Positions 1-8,731 of a stretch of 64,000 nucleotides of DNA are shown piece by piece. Each line of letters opens with the position of its first letter. Position 1 is the first letter of the stretch. The position numbers were made by a program, and so were the translations under genes. Origin of the DNA: Plumapathes pennacea (taxonomy: Eukaryota > Cnidaria > Anthozoa > Antipatharia > Myriopathidae); assembly GCA_964036295.1 (NCBI GenBank), contig OZ038470.1, positions 2,469,501 through 2,533,500 on the forward strand, in the 5' to 3' direction. Below the pieces are notes generated by a model. That model did not search any database, was not told the DNA's origin, and worked only from the letters and a program-made list of their open reading frames with translations.

Positions 1-1464
1 AGGTAACCAGCGTTTTGTATCAGTGTAATGATGCCACAGTAACACTTGGTCATTGATGCAATGATCCTTGGATGTTTCCCACCAAAAGTTCATGATTTCT
101 TCATGGTGTTTCTTGTCGGGTCTGAAGACCAATAGCCCTGCATTGAAACATGGGTCCATGATCCCAGGACGTGCACAGTATGCTGCCGCAAAGTCCCAAG
201 GAAGCTCAAACAGTTCGTCCATGTGTGTAAGTGGCATGAAGTCAGGATCCATGTAGATGATCTTTGAATACTGTGTGTAATTCCAGGCATGGAATCTGGT
301 GTGTGTCCCCATGATTCCTCTAACAGAGGGTTCCCTGCCTTGTTGAGTTTCCATCCATTTACAATCCATCTGGGTGACTTCATGGACAGTCCAACCCACC
401 GTCTGCAGTGCAATGCGCACTGGCTGAGTCACCTTCTCTGACACAAACACCAGCATATTCCTCTGACAGGAGAAAGTTTGAAGGGAGTGTCCCAAGACCA
501 GGGCTGGAACGAAGTATTTGTCATTGACCAAGACTGTCAGCCAAGCAACGTCCTTCTGCACAGGCTTGTCCTTGCAATAGTACTCCTGGCCAAAGCGGGA
601 CTCAAACTGGTGAAGTCGCCAAGCTTGCTCGGCCAGCAACTGCTTGCTTGCTGAAACCCGTTCAGTGTCATTGAATGCAAATTCGAGGATAACTCGAGCA
701 TAGGGGAAGAAGTAGGATTGCAGTATTAACAGATTAAAAAGCCAGCAAATGAGAAAAACAATCAGAAACAAGCAAACAAGGCAACAGGCAAGCACGATCA
801 GCTTTTGTTTGGTCTGACCATGGAGATTGAGTCTTCCACCAGTCCAGTGATGAAGCCGCAAATTCAAAAATTCCAAGAAAAATGGCCATGTCTAAAAAAG
901 AAAATGTGCACAGTATTACGTATTGATCATGTCCAGCTGTTTTTTTGTTGTTGTTGTTGTTGTTTCTTTTTTTTGTTTTTATGTTCTGCTCAGTTGTTAC
1001 CATGATATAATACGATATGCTTGGATGAAAAGCTGAAAACTATAAATAATAAATAATGATTTTCATCAATATTTTCTTCTTGTATGATTGAGAGAATTTA
1101 CGTTCAAAATACTGGGCAGATGGACGGTTCGTTGAAAGCTATAACATATTTTGAGCCTGGAGTTTCATAATGGCGTTCAAAAGACATCTGTCGCAGCGAA
1201 CACAACTGAAACTGAAACCATCGTATTTGGCTCCTTCAATGTTTATACGATAAGCGAAATCCTCTTTCGAGGCTAGTACGATCTTGTACAATATTGACTT
1301 TGGGTACGTGAGACACGCGAACAAATTATCTCGTTTTGGCTTTGCAATAAAAAACGTTCGAATATAAGTCAACTTCGTACCTGGTGAGTCGTCTGCGTAT
1401 CTTCAGCTGCCGCTTCAGAGTGTTGTGAGTAGGTGCGGCGTTCGAGTTCATTCGTTTCATACAT
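1..1464 (-). CDS. Family 8 glycosyltransferase-like type II membrane protein (3' end off window)
   Basis: Two exons can be joined in phase. Exon 1 is 1464-1381 (28 codons from ATG, ending CAG|GTACGA) and exon 2 is 891 down to the window edge (297 codons, after a TTTTTTAG acceptor). The protein has a short polar tail, a hydrophobic membrane anchor at about residues 59-85, then a luminal domain. That domain resembles GT8 (glycogenin / galactinol synthase / PGSIP-like) enzymes: 'VAWLTVLVNDKYFVPALVLG', then 'KIIYMDPDFMPL', where D243-P-D245 is the metal-binding DXD motif, then 'FNAGLLVFRP'. GT8 enzymes transfer sugars from UDP-sugars with retention of configuration, and the anchor suggests the Golgi or ER lumen. 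The acceptor is unknown. At least 325 residues lie in the window and the C-terminus is missing. The exon 1 join is an inference from phase and splice signals. Intron 892-1380 holds a (TTG)n run near 946-965 and nothing else seen. Confidence 0.65.
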
Positions 1465-1604
1465 TGGTACAGGACAATTTAGGTGTAACTGTCAGACAAC
1501 ACAGCACAGCTGAATGTAACGAAAAAACTCGTGGGATACTTGAACCATTCTTTGATCGTCGCCGAAATTGGTTACCAGTCTCTTTGTTATCGTTACCGCT
1601 ACAA

Positions 1605-1695
1605 ATGCCCGTTTCAAACGTCGCTCCTTACATACGCCGAACTACTGCAAATGAAGCTCAAAACAGTGGTTTTTGCTCATTTGCATTAGATTAGA
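1605..1695. repeat. Decayed copy of the 113-bp GTTTCAAAC MITE
   Basis: The segment starts with CCCGTTTCAAACGTCG and later reads GCTCATTTGCATT. Both match the better preserved copies at 9261-9373 and 11981-12102. One end is lost. Confidence 0.35.
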
Positions 1696-1747
1696 AGAAA
1701 ACCCCGCGAGGACGGAGAAACGAGAGCACGAACTGTCCCACGTTCCG

Positions 1748-1755
1748 TGACGTCA
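1748..1755. promoter_or_regulatory. Perfect palindromic CRE (TGACGTCA)
   Basis: The 8-bp CREB/ATF consensus is present without mismatch. It lies 284 bp upstream of the GT8 start and 558 bp upstream of the BH3-like start. Use in vivo is inferred only. Confidence 0.45.
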
Positions 1756-2070
1756 CCAAAAAAGTACACACGGCATTTTGCGGAAAAGTTTCCATTTAAA
1801 ACTCGCAATTCGTTGCAATCCATCTTACTGAATAATAACTCTAAAACTGCAGGCGGGATCAACAGAAACCGTAGCCTGCGCTCGGAAATGGGTCGCGGCG
1901 AGAGGAGAGGGGGAATGACGGGAATCTTATCCTTTCCTTCCCCTTCCCAGCGTCGCAGGCTTGCCGTGACAAAGTGTGCTCAGTTGCATGCCTGCCCTAT
2001 TCCCCAGGGGGTGGGATAACAATACATACTTTGCATTGTCCGATAAGGAGCCTGATTGGTCGGAAACGTA

Positions 2071-2077
2071 TGAGTCA
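2071..2077. promoter_or_regulatory. AP-1 site (TGAGTCA)
   Basis: A consensus AP-1 heptamer lies 236 bp upstream of the BH3-like start codon, with an inverted CCAAT box 12 bp before it. Stress-activated AP-1 control of BH3-only genes is known in mammals. Here it is only suggested by position. Confidence 0.4.
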
Positions 2078-2312
2078 TTTGCCAATTTGGAACAACAACG
2101 AGCCTTGAATGAGTGTTTTTCTTAGATATTGAAGTTATATTTCAGTTATATGTGCTTTACATCAAAACATCAGAAGGATTCCAGCTTGACGCAGTTTGGT
2201 GAACAACCAAAGAACTTTGAGGCACATTTGTAAAGCTTTCCGCGGAGTAATAACAGCCAAGTGTTCTTGTACTGGATATAATCACAGCTAATCTGTTTGG
2301 TTCACGTAAAGG

Positions 2313-2726
2313 ATGGCAGGACTACAAATACCTGAGATATCTCACAGTAAGAGTAGGTCCGTCGACTCAGGACTGCAGGATACCAAACCTTCGGGACACA
2401 AACCTTTGCACCTGACAAAGTCTGATCCAAGTTTCCAACGCACAAGAACGCATGAGCAGGACGAAGGCCGTCGATCAAGATCTCAGTCAGTTCCGTTGAG
2501 CTTAGAAGCTGTTCAAGTGGCAAAGCAGCTCAAGCGAGCCAGTGACATATTTCATGAATATTATGTATCGAGCAGTCGATTCACAAGCGTTACGAGGTAC
2601 AGGAGAAGAAGTATTGCATCGTCGAAGGTTGAAACGATCAGCAGCGAAATCCGAGTCGTTCTTGGCTTTACGGAGCTTCATGGCACGAACTCGAATCCTC
2701 CACCCGTGGGAGGAACGCCTGTGTAA
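2313..2726 (+). CDS. Candidate BH3-only (Bim/Bmf-like) apoptosis regulator
   Basis: This is a 137-residue single-exon frame. The start has a good context (AAAGGATGG). Residues 69-84 read 'VAKQLKRASDIFHEYY'. This fits the BH3 pattern: hydrophobic V69, invariant L73, A76, small S77, invariant D78, F80, then Tyr-Tyr as in the Bim BH3 helix. BH3-only proteins dock this helix into the groove of Bcl-2 family proteins and trigger mitochondrial apoptosis. The rest is polar, rich in Ser, Arg and Lys and probably disordered, as is usual for the class. No membrane anchor is seen in this frame. A second open frame (+1) continues to 2838 and ends in a hydrophobic tail, so the C-terminus may be spliced or frame-shifted. 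The call rests on one short motif. No other domain is visible. Confidence 0.6.
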   Translation: MAGLQIPEISHSKSRSVDSGLQDTKPSGHKPLHLTKSDPSFQRTRTHEQDEGRRSRSQSVPLSLEAVQVAKQLKRASDIFHEYYVSSSRFTSVTRYRRRSIASSKVETISSEIRVVLGFTELHGTNSNPPPVGGTPV

Positions 2727-3306
2727 TCGAGATCAACAGCACGCGATGCATTCAACATTTGAATCTCGACTGTGTACGTACAGTCGTTCAATATTGTTTG
2801 TGTTGACCATGGCATGGAACTGTATACAACGACTGTAGAACTATTATGAATAATAGATTTGGCTACCACCGACTTTTCATGTTTTCACATTAACGTTTTA
2901 CATATTTCAGCGGAGACCCTGTTCATTTGTGTCTTCTCCGACTCAATTTTCGGCCTCGCGAATATTGATGTGATTTATGCAGTGATTGTGCGTACATATT
3001 TCACAGAGTGCCTGTGAGAAACATCTGATATGTGCTTGAACTTGCCCTTGGGACGGAGAAAATATTTACATAAAAAACCTTCAAGTTCGTTCATCCTGAA
3101 ATAGACACACTTTGAAAATTTCGCCGCAATGGAAGATCGAGAGAGAATAAACATAAGAAATGGAAAACGTTTCCATATTTTTCTGCCCAGATTTCAGTCT
3201 CTTTCTAACCCCTCACTCCCTACCCCTTACCCCACCCCCACCCCCTCACCCCCACTGATATTCCCTTCCCATGAAGCTTTGCAAAGAAACATTGGTCACG
3301 CGCTAA
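2727..3306. other. Spacer between the BH3-like gene and the SLC35G array
   Basis: No gene is seen. A C-rich tract at 3223-3254 has at least four runs of four or more C with short loops. This makes a G-quadruplex-capable sequence on the minus strand about 50-80 bp before the first transporter start. Confidence 0.4.
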
Positions 3307-4371
3307 ATGGCTGAGTTTACGAACTGGACAAAAATGGCATCGCGCTTTTCAGGACAACAGAGGGAACGCTTAGTAGAAAACAATGGACTTGAAATGGCCG
3401 AAATCAACGGTGATGATACTGAAGTTGTGGCCGCCCAAAATATCCCTTCACGATCACCGGGGAAAAGGCATTATCTCGGGGCAAGTTTGGCGCTGATTGC
3501 AGCAGTCGTGTTTTCGACTGCCAGCTTGTTCATCAAACTGGCGAAAAGTGTTCCCGCTTTTGAGATTGTACTTATCCGTTTTCAACTACAAATCATATAT
3601 TCCTTCCCCCTTATGATATACAATCGCGATCAGTTCTTTTATCCGATGCGGACCACGAAATTCCTCGTTCTCCGTGGATTAACTGGAGGATCGGCGATGT
3701 GCTGCAAGTTTTATGCCCTCAAGAACATGCCTATTGGAGACTCAGCAGCTCTGTCATTCACCTCTCCTGTATTTACAGCCATTCTTGGGTTCGTCTTCCT
3801 CAAGGAATCTCTGAGCAAGTTTGATATTTTTGCAGGGGTTCTTAGCTTAGGTGGCATCACCTTAATCGCTCGACCATCCTTCTTGTTTGGAGGGAAAACC
3901 CCAGACACGGCTCAAGTTGTTGCAATAGGCGTGGCTCTACTTGGTGCAGTACTAGCTTCGTGTTCTATCGTACTGACTCGTAAACTCGTTAGCACGACTG
4001 TCAGACCCCGAGTGGTTGTGTTGTATATGGCTGTAGTGGGCAGCGGTATTGCTATTGCTGCTGCCCTGGTTACGGGGCAGAGTTACAAATTCCCGAATTG
4101 CGGGACCGTAGAAAATTGGTATATTTTGATTGTGGGACTTTTAGGCTATTTAGGACAAATAATTCAAACCAAATCCCTCAGCCTTGAAAAGGCTGCTATC
4201 TGTTCAGTAATTCGCACATTTTCCATCGTATTTACCTATATTCTGCAAATCATATTTTTGGATGATGTTCTTGATGCTTTTAGTATAGGAGGAGCTGCTT
4301 TGGTTGTCTTGTGTAATATCAGTATATTCGTGAGCCAATTTGTAAGAGCGAAAAGAGCTTCACAACAGTGA
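3307..4371 (+). CDS. SLC35G1-like EamA transporter, copy 1
   Basis: The protein has 354 residues and is intronless. After a polar N-terminus of about 55 residues come about ten hydrophobic segments arranged as two EamA repeats (about 57-190 and 205-345), typical of the drug/metabolite transporter superfamily. Family-like stretches include 'RGLTGGSAMCCKFYALKNMP' and 'FTAILGFVFLKESLSKFDI'. Human SLC35G1 is about the same length and is known as a partner of STIM1. The substrate here cannot be read from sequence. ATG 3307 is the longest start. ATG 3334 (MASRFSG) is the start conserved in all three copies and may be the true one. This is the most diverged copy of the array. A DNA transposon sits 44 bp after its stop. 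Confidence 0.85.
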   Translation: MAEFTNWTKMASRFSGQQRERLVENNGLEMAEINGDDTEVVAAQNIPSRSPGKRHYLGASLALIAAVVFSTASLFIKLAKSVPAFEIVLIRFQLQIIYSFPLMIYNRDQFFYPMRTTKFLVLRGLTGGSAMCCKFYALKNMPIGDSAALSFTSPVFTAILGFVFLKESLSKFDIFAGVLSLGGITLIARPSFLFGGKTPDTAQVVAIGVALLGAVLASCSIVLTRKLVSTTVRPRVVVLYMAVVGSGIAIAAALVTGQSYKFPNCGTVENWYILIVGLLGYLGQIIQTKSLSLEKAAICSVIRTFSIVFTYILQIIFLDDVLDAFSIGGAALVVLCNISIFVSQFVRAKRASQQ

Positions 4372-4433
4372 ACTGTTATTCTCTGTTTAAATTTATGATG
4401 CGACTAAAATTACATGGACCATGTGTACTTTAG

Positions 4434-4672
4434 CTCCCGTCGACCGACGCGTCGGTCGACAATCGACCGATGCGTCGGCCGACAGTCGACCGATGCGTCG
4501 GTCGACCGTCGATCGACGCATCGGTCGACTGTCGGCCGACGCATCGGTCGATTGTCGACCGACTGTCGACCGATAGGTCGGTCGACAGTCGACCGATGCG
4601 TCGGTCGACTCAGAGACGGCCGACAGTCGACCGACTGTCGACCGACCGTCGGCCGACAGTCGGTCGATCATT
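4434..4672. repeat. Left subterminal array of GTCGAC-type palindromes
   Basis: About ten 23-bp units of the form GTCGACCGATGCGTCG, each nearly self-complementary. The reading frames this creates on both strands (Arg, Ser, Thr, Val, Asp repeats) are artefacts. Confidence 0.8.
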
Positions 4673-5740
4673 TTATGAATTGTTATAATAACAAGCGTCC
4701 GCATAAATTCTAAAAAGATTTCTCATTAATCGGCGATTGTACGTCGTCTCTGGGTAAATTAAAAAATACATATTGCGGGAGTCTTGCATATTGAACGTCT
4801 TGCTCTGAAGATTCCGATTCAACGATAATCTGTTTTCATGCACAATGTTGTTTGTTGGAACACGAAAGAGCCAGGAATAGCGGTCGATAAAGAAATCCAG
4901 TGACTGTAAACGTTTGCAAGATTTTGCTAGTCTTTAACAGTTGTTTTCTTCATTTGGACAGGTTTTGTGGATTTAAGTGAAGTTTGTCTAATGAGTAGCA
5001 AAGCGGACGACATACCGTAGAATTCCGAAAGTGAAGGCAACGCCCTCAGAAAAGATCTTCTCCGGAAGTTGCTGTATAGGGCTAAAGATATAAAACCTGC
5101 ATGTGTCCTGAATGATATTTAAGGTATCAGGATCAGGCCTTTGGGAGAGACATGCGTTTAAACCCATTTTCGACACGGCGTCACATATTTTTACCACATA
5201 GAGTTAGGTTAAAATTGTTGTTTTTTTCTGAATTCGCCAAATAATTTTTTTTTATCTTCCTTCTTTGAAATTTGACCGTGCTATTCAAAATGACTATTAA
5301 ATGTCAGTCGGGTTTTACCCGATTGGATTTTTTATTGCTGTTGTATAATGTTTGAAAAAGGGTGTCCCCGATTCTTATTAAATTGATATCTTATCCACAA
5401 GCGAAAAACGCATTTGAAGTTTCTGTCCAGGGAGCTGGAAGCTTGTTTACATAATCACTGAAGCTGTCAGGGATCTTGTAAAAGCTTGAGATTTTGCACA
5501 GCAAATACAAATCGCAGTGTTTGTACCTGTTTGACAGCATCGTTTTCATTTTGTGCGCGCTGTCAAATGTCAAAAAATCAAAAACTGAACTTGATTTTTA
5601 GGTTCCTAGGCGCATAGATCTTAATGGATGAGTTGTTGGCGAAAGTGCAAGATACCCCTCGTATGATCAGCCACTTATTTTTACACGTTTTTTTGAGAAA
5701 TATGGTATATATACTCCTCTCAAAAAACACTCGTCTGCTA

Positions 5741-5972
5741 ACAGTCGGTCGACAGTCGGTCGACTATCGGCCGACAGTCGGCCGACAGTCTGTCGTCGAC
5801 CGACTGTCGACCGATAGTCTTGTCACCGACAGTCGGCCGATGCATCGGTCGACAATCGACCGATGCGTCGGTCCACCGTCGGCCGACGCATCGGTCGACA
5901 GTCGGCCGACGCATCGGTCGACGGTGGACCGACGCATCGGTCGACTGTCGGCCGACGCGTCGGTCGACGGGA
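5741..5972. repeat. Right subterminal array of GTCGAC-type palindromes
   Basis: Inverted counterpart of the left array, with the same 23-bp unit. It merges into the right terminal inverted repeat. Confidence 0.8.
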
Positions 5973-6203
5973 GCTAAAGTACACATGGTCCAATTACATC
6001 ACTTTGATAGGTTGAGACATCCAAATCGTGGAATAACGCAAAGACAACCCCACTTTTGGGACTGCTAAATGCCAGTATAAGTTTCTAAAAAGACCCATGT
6101 CTGTCTGTCCCGTGGGGAGGTGGGAGGGGTTTAAGTAAGATGCCGGATACATCACGCTGGTCACGCGGAAACCTAGTGATGCTTGTAAATTGGGAGAAAA
6201 GCG

Positions 6204-7274
6204 ATGAATACTGACAGTTTTATAAACTGGACAAAGATGGCGTCGCGCTTTTCAGGACAACAGAGAGAAAGCCTTGTACAAAACGATGTGCTTGAAATGG
6301 ACGCAATTACAGTCGACGGTGATGACACTGAAGCCGTGACCCAGGAAAATATCCCTTCGCGATCACCGAGGAAAAGGCATTGTCTCGGGGCAAGTTTGGC
6401 GCTGATTGCATCGGTCTTCTTCACGACTGCTGCCTTGTTCATCAAACTGGCGAAAAGCGTTCCCTCTTTCGAGGGTGTCTTTGTCCGTTTTCAACTACAA
6501 ATCATATATTCCTTCCCCCTTATGATATACAATCGTGACAAGTTTTTTTATCCCATGCGGACCACGAAATTTCTTGTTATGCGTGGAATAACTGGAGGAT
6601 CGGCGATGTGCTGCCAATTTTATTCCCTCAAGAACATGCCGCTTGGGGACGCAACGGCTCTGAGGTTCACCTTTCCGATATTTACGGCCATTCTTGGGTT
6701 CGTCTTCCTCAAGGAATCTCTGAGCAAGTTTGACATTTTTGCAGGGGTTCTTAGCTTAGGTGGCATCACCTTAATCGCTCGACCATCCTTCTTGTTTGGA
6801 GGGAAAACCCCAGGCACTGCTCAAGTTACTGCAATATGCGTGGCTCTTCTTGGTGCAGTATTTACTTCATTTTCTATGCTGCTGACTCGTAAACTCGTTA
6901 GCACGACTGTCAGACCCCGAGTGGTTGTGTTGTATATGGCTGTTGTGGGCAGCGTTATTGCTGTTGCTGCTGCTCTGGCTACGGGAGAGAGATTCACATT
7001 GCCGGATTGCGGGACCATAGAAAACTGGTTTGTTTTGCTCATGGGACTTACAGCGTACTCTGGGCAAATGCTTCAAACCAAAGCCCTCAGCCTTGAAAAG
7101 GCTGCTATCTGTTCAGTAATTCGCACCTCTACCATCGTGTTTACCTATATTCTACAAATCATATTTTTGGATGATGTTCTTGATGCTTTTAGTATAGGAG
7201 GAGCTGCTTTGGTTGTCTTGTGTAACATCAGTATATTCGTGAGCCAATTTGTAAGAGCGAAAAGAGCTTCATAA
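6204..7274 (+). CDS. SLC35G1-like EamA transporter, copy 2
   Basis: The protein has 356 residues, is intronless and has the same two-EamA, roughly ten-helix layout as copy 1. It is much closer to copy 3 than to copy 1. Copies 2 and 3 also share about 100 bp of near-identical 5' flank and their 3' flank, so they are a recent duplication. The start may be ATG 6204 (MNTDSF) or the shared ATG 6237 (MASRFSG). Copy 2 differs from copy 3 mainly around residues 195-215 and near the N-terminus. Function is as for copy 1, with the substrate unknown. No disabling change is seen. Confidence 0.85.
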   Translation: MNTDSFINWTKMASRFSGQQRESLVQNDVLEMDAITVDGDDTEAVTQENIPSRSPRKRHCLGASLALIASVFFTTAALFIKLAKSVPSFEGVFVRFQLQIIYSFPLMIYNRDKFFYPMRTTKFLVMRGITGGSAMCCQFYSLKNMPLGDATALRFTFPIFTAILGFVFLKESLSKFDIFAGVLSLGGITLIARPSFLFGGKTPGTAQVTAICVALLGAVFTSFSMLLTRKLVSTTVRPRVVVLYMAVVGSVIAVAAALATGERFTLPDCGTIENWFVLLMGLTAYSGQMLQTKALSLEKAAICSVIRTSTIVFTYILQIIFLDDVLDAFSIGGAALVVLCNISIFVSQFVRAKRAS

Positions 7275-7345
7275 CAGTGAACTGTTATTCTCTGTTTAAA
7301 ATTATGATATGACTAAAAGTCCTGCAATCTGATTGGTTGAGAGCT

Positions 7346-7468
7346 CCAAGAAAGAGCGACAGTGTAATAAGTCTGCCGGAAGCGACCTCTTCCGTCGGGG
7401 CGAGTAAAAAAGCGGAAGCTATGCTTTGTATGAAATGCGAAGATGAAATAAGCATCCAAATCGTGGAA
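7346..7468 (+). pseudogene. Fragment of the PP2D1-like gene trapped between transporter copies
   Basis: This stretch matches the coding sequence at about 9960-10106 of the downstream PP2D1-like gene. It opens with CCAAGAAAGAGCGACAGTG and closes with GAAATGCGAAGATGAAATAAGC, followed by ATCGTGGAAA. It covers the zinc-finger part of that gene, with internal deletion and in-frame stops (for example GAG TAA). It lies right after the 3' flank of copy 2. This suggests the duplicated unit once reached into the neighbouring gene. Confidence 0.75.
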
Positions 7469-7687
7469 ATAGCGCAAAGACAACCCCACTCTTGGGATTG
7501 CTAAATGCCAATATAAGTTCCTAAAAAGACCAATGTCTATCTGTCCCGTGGGGAGGGGGGAGGGGTTTAAGTAATGCCAGAAACATCACGTTGGTCACGC
7601 GGAAACCTAGTGATGCTTGTAAATTGGGAGAAAAGCGATGAATACTGACAGTTATTGAATAGTGACAGTTTTATAAACCGGACAAAG

Positions 7688-8731
7688 ATGGCGTCGCGCT
7701 TTTCAGGACAACAGAGAGGAAGCATTGTACAAAACAATGTGCTTGAAATGGCCGCAATTACAGTCGACGGTGATGAAACTGAAGGCGTGACCCAGGAAAA
7801 TATCCCTTCGCGATCACCGAGGAAAAGGCATTGCCTCGGGGCAAGTTTGGCATTAATTGCATCGGTCTTCTTCACGACTGCTGCCTTGTTCGTCAAGCTG
7901 GCGAAAAGCGTTCCCTTGTTCGAGGGTGTCTTTGTCCGTTTTCAACTACAAATCATATATTCCTTCCCCCTTATGATATACAATCGTGACAAGTTCTTTT
8001 ATCCCATGCGGACCACGAAATTTCTTGTTATGCGTGGAATAACTGGAGGATCGGCGATGTGCTGCCAATTTTATGCCCTCAAGAACATGCCGCTTGGGGA
8101 CGCAACGGCTCTGATGTTCACCTTTCCGATATTTACGGCCATTCTTGGGTTCGTCTTCCTCAAGGAATCTCTGAGCAAGTTTGATATTTTTGCAGGGGTT
8201 CTTAGCTTAGGTGGCATCACCTTAATCGCTCGACCATCCTTCTTGTTTGGAGGGAAAACCCCAGGCACTGCTCAAGTTATTGCAACATGCGTGGCTCTTC
8301 TTGGTGCAGTATTAATTTCATTTGCTTTGCTGCTGACTCGTAAACTCGTTAGCACGACTGTCAGACCCCGAGTGGTTGTGTTGTATATGGCAGTTGTGGG
8401 CAGCGTTATTGCTGTTGCTGCTGCTCTGGCTACGGGAGAGAGATTCACATTGCCGGATTGCGGGACCATAGAAAACTGGTTTGTTTTGCTCATGGGACTT
8501 ACAGCGTACTCTGGGCAAATGCTTCAAACCAAAGCCCTCAGCCTTGAAAAGGCTGCTATCTGTTCAGTAATTCGCACCTCTACCATCGTGTTTACCTATA
8601 TTCTACAAATCATATTTTTGGATGATGTTCTTGATGCTTTTAGTATAGGAGGAGCTGCTTTGGTTGTCCTGTGTAATATCAGTATATTCGTGAGCCATTT
8701 TCTAAGAGCAAAAAGAGCTTCACAACAGTGA
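7688..8731 (+). CDS. SLC35G1-like EamA transporter, copy 3
   Basis: The frame from ATG 7688 gives 347 residues (MASRFSG start), intronless, with two EamA repeats, about ten membrane segments and nearly the same sequence as copy 2. The upstream ATG used in copy 2 is also present (7638). Here a small tandem duplication of about 17 bp (GAATACTGACAGTTATT then GAATAGTGACAGTTTTA) puts a stop after six codons. The long N-terminal form is therefore lost, and the shared internal ATG is the only plausible start. The six-codon frame may act as an upstream ORF. A PP2D1-like phosphatase gene follows about 1 kb downstream. Confidence 0.85.
   Translation: MASRFSGQQRGSIVQNNVLEMAAITVDGDETEGVTQENIPSRSPRKRHCLGASLALIASVFFTTAALFVKLAKSVPLFEGVFVRFQLQIIYSFPLMIYNRDKFFYPMRTTKFLVMRGITGGSAMCCQFYALKNMPLGDATALMFTFPIFTAILGFVFLKESLSKFDIFAGVLSLGGITLIARPSFLFGGKTPGTAQVIATCVALLGAVLISFALLLTRKLVSTTVRPRVVVLYMAVVGSVIAVAAALATGERFTLPDCGTIENWFVLLMGLTAYSGQMLQTKALSLEKAAICSVIRTSTIVFTYILQIIFLDDVLDAFSIGGAALVVLCNISIFVSHFLRAKRASQQ

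Larger units (their letters stand above)
1465..2312. promoter_or_regulatory. Shared upstream region between the GT8 and BH3-like genes
   Basis: The two start codons face away from each other and are about 850 bp apart, so this stretch must hold both promoters. It contains a perfect CRE, an inverted CCAAT box (ATTGG at 2055-2059) and an AP-1 site. It also contains a decayed MITE copy near 1605-1695. Small reading frames here show no recognisable protein. Confidence 0.45.
4416..5991. mobile_element. Non-autonomous DNA transposon with palindromic subterminal arrays and 8-bp TSD
   Basis: The 1,576-bp element starts with GGACCATGTGTACTTTAGCT and ends with the exact reverse complement. It is flanked on both sides by AATTACAT (4408-4415 and 5992-5999), a perfect 8-bp target duplication. 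That length and the TA centre fit the Buster type of hAT element, but the termini are not typical of hAT, so the superfamily is open. Inside each end lies about 235 bp of imperfect 23-bp units built on GTCGAC/CGATGCGTCGG. The interior (4670-5740) has no coding capacity. The matching flanks of transporter copies 2 and 3 lack it, so they act as empty-site paralogues. Confidence 0.8.

Noticed and set aside
4393..4713. Overlapping reading frames of Arg/Ser/Thr/Val/Asp repeats on both strands (also 5624-6068)
   Set aside because: They are translations of the palindromic GTCGAC arrays of the transposon and show no coding sign.
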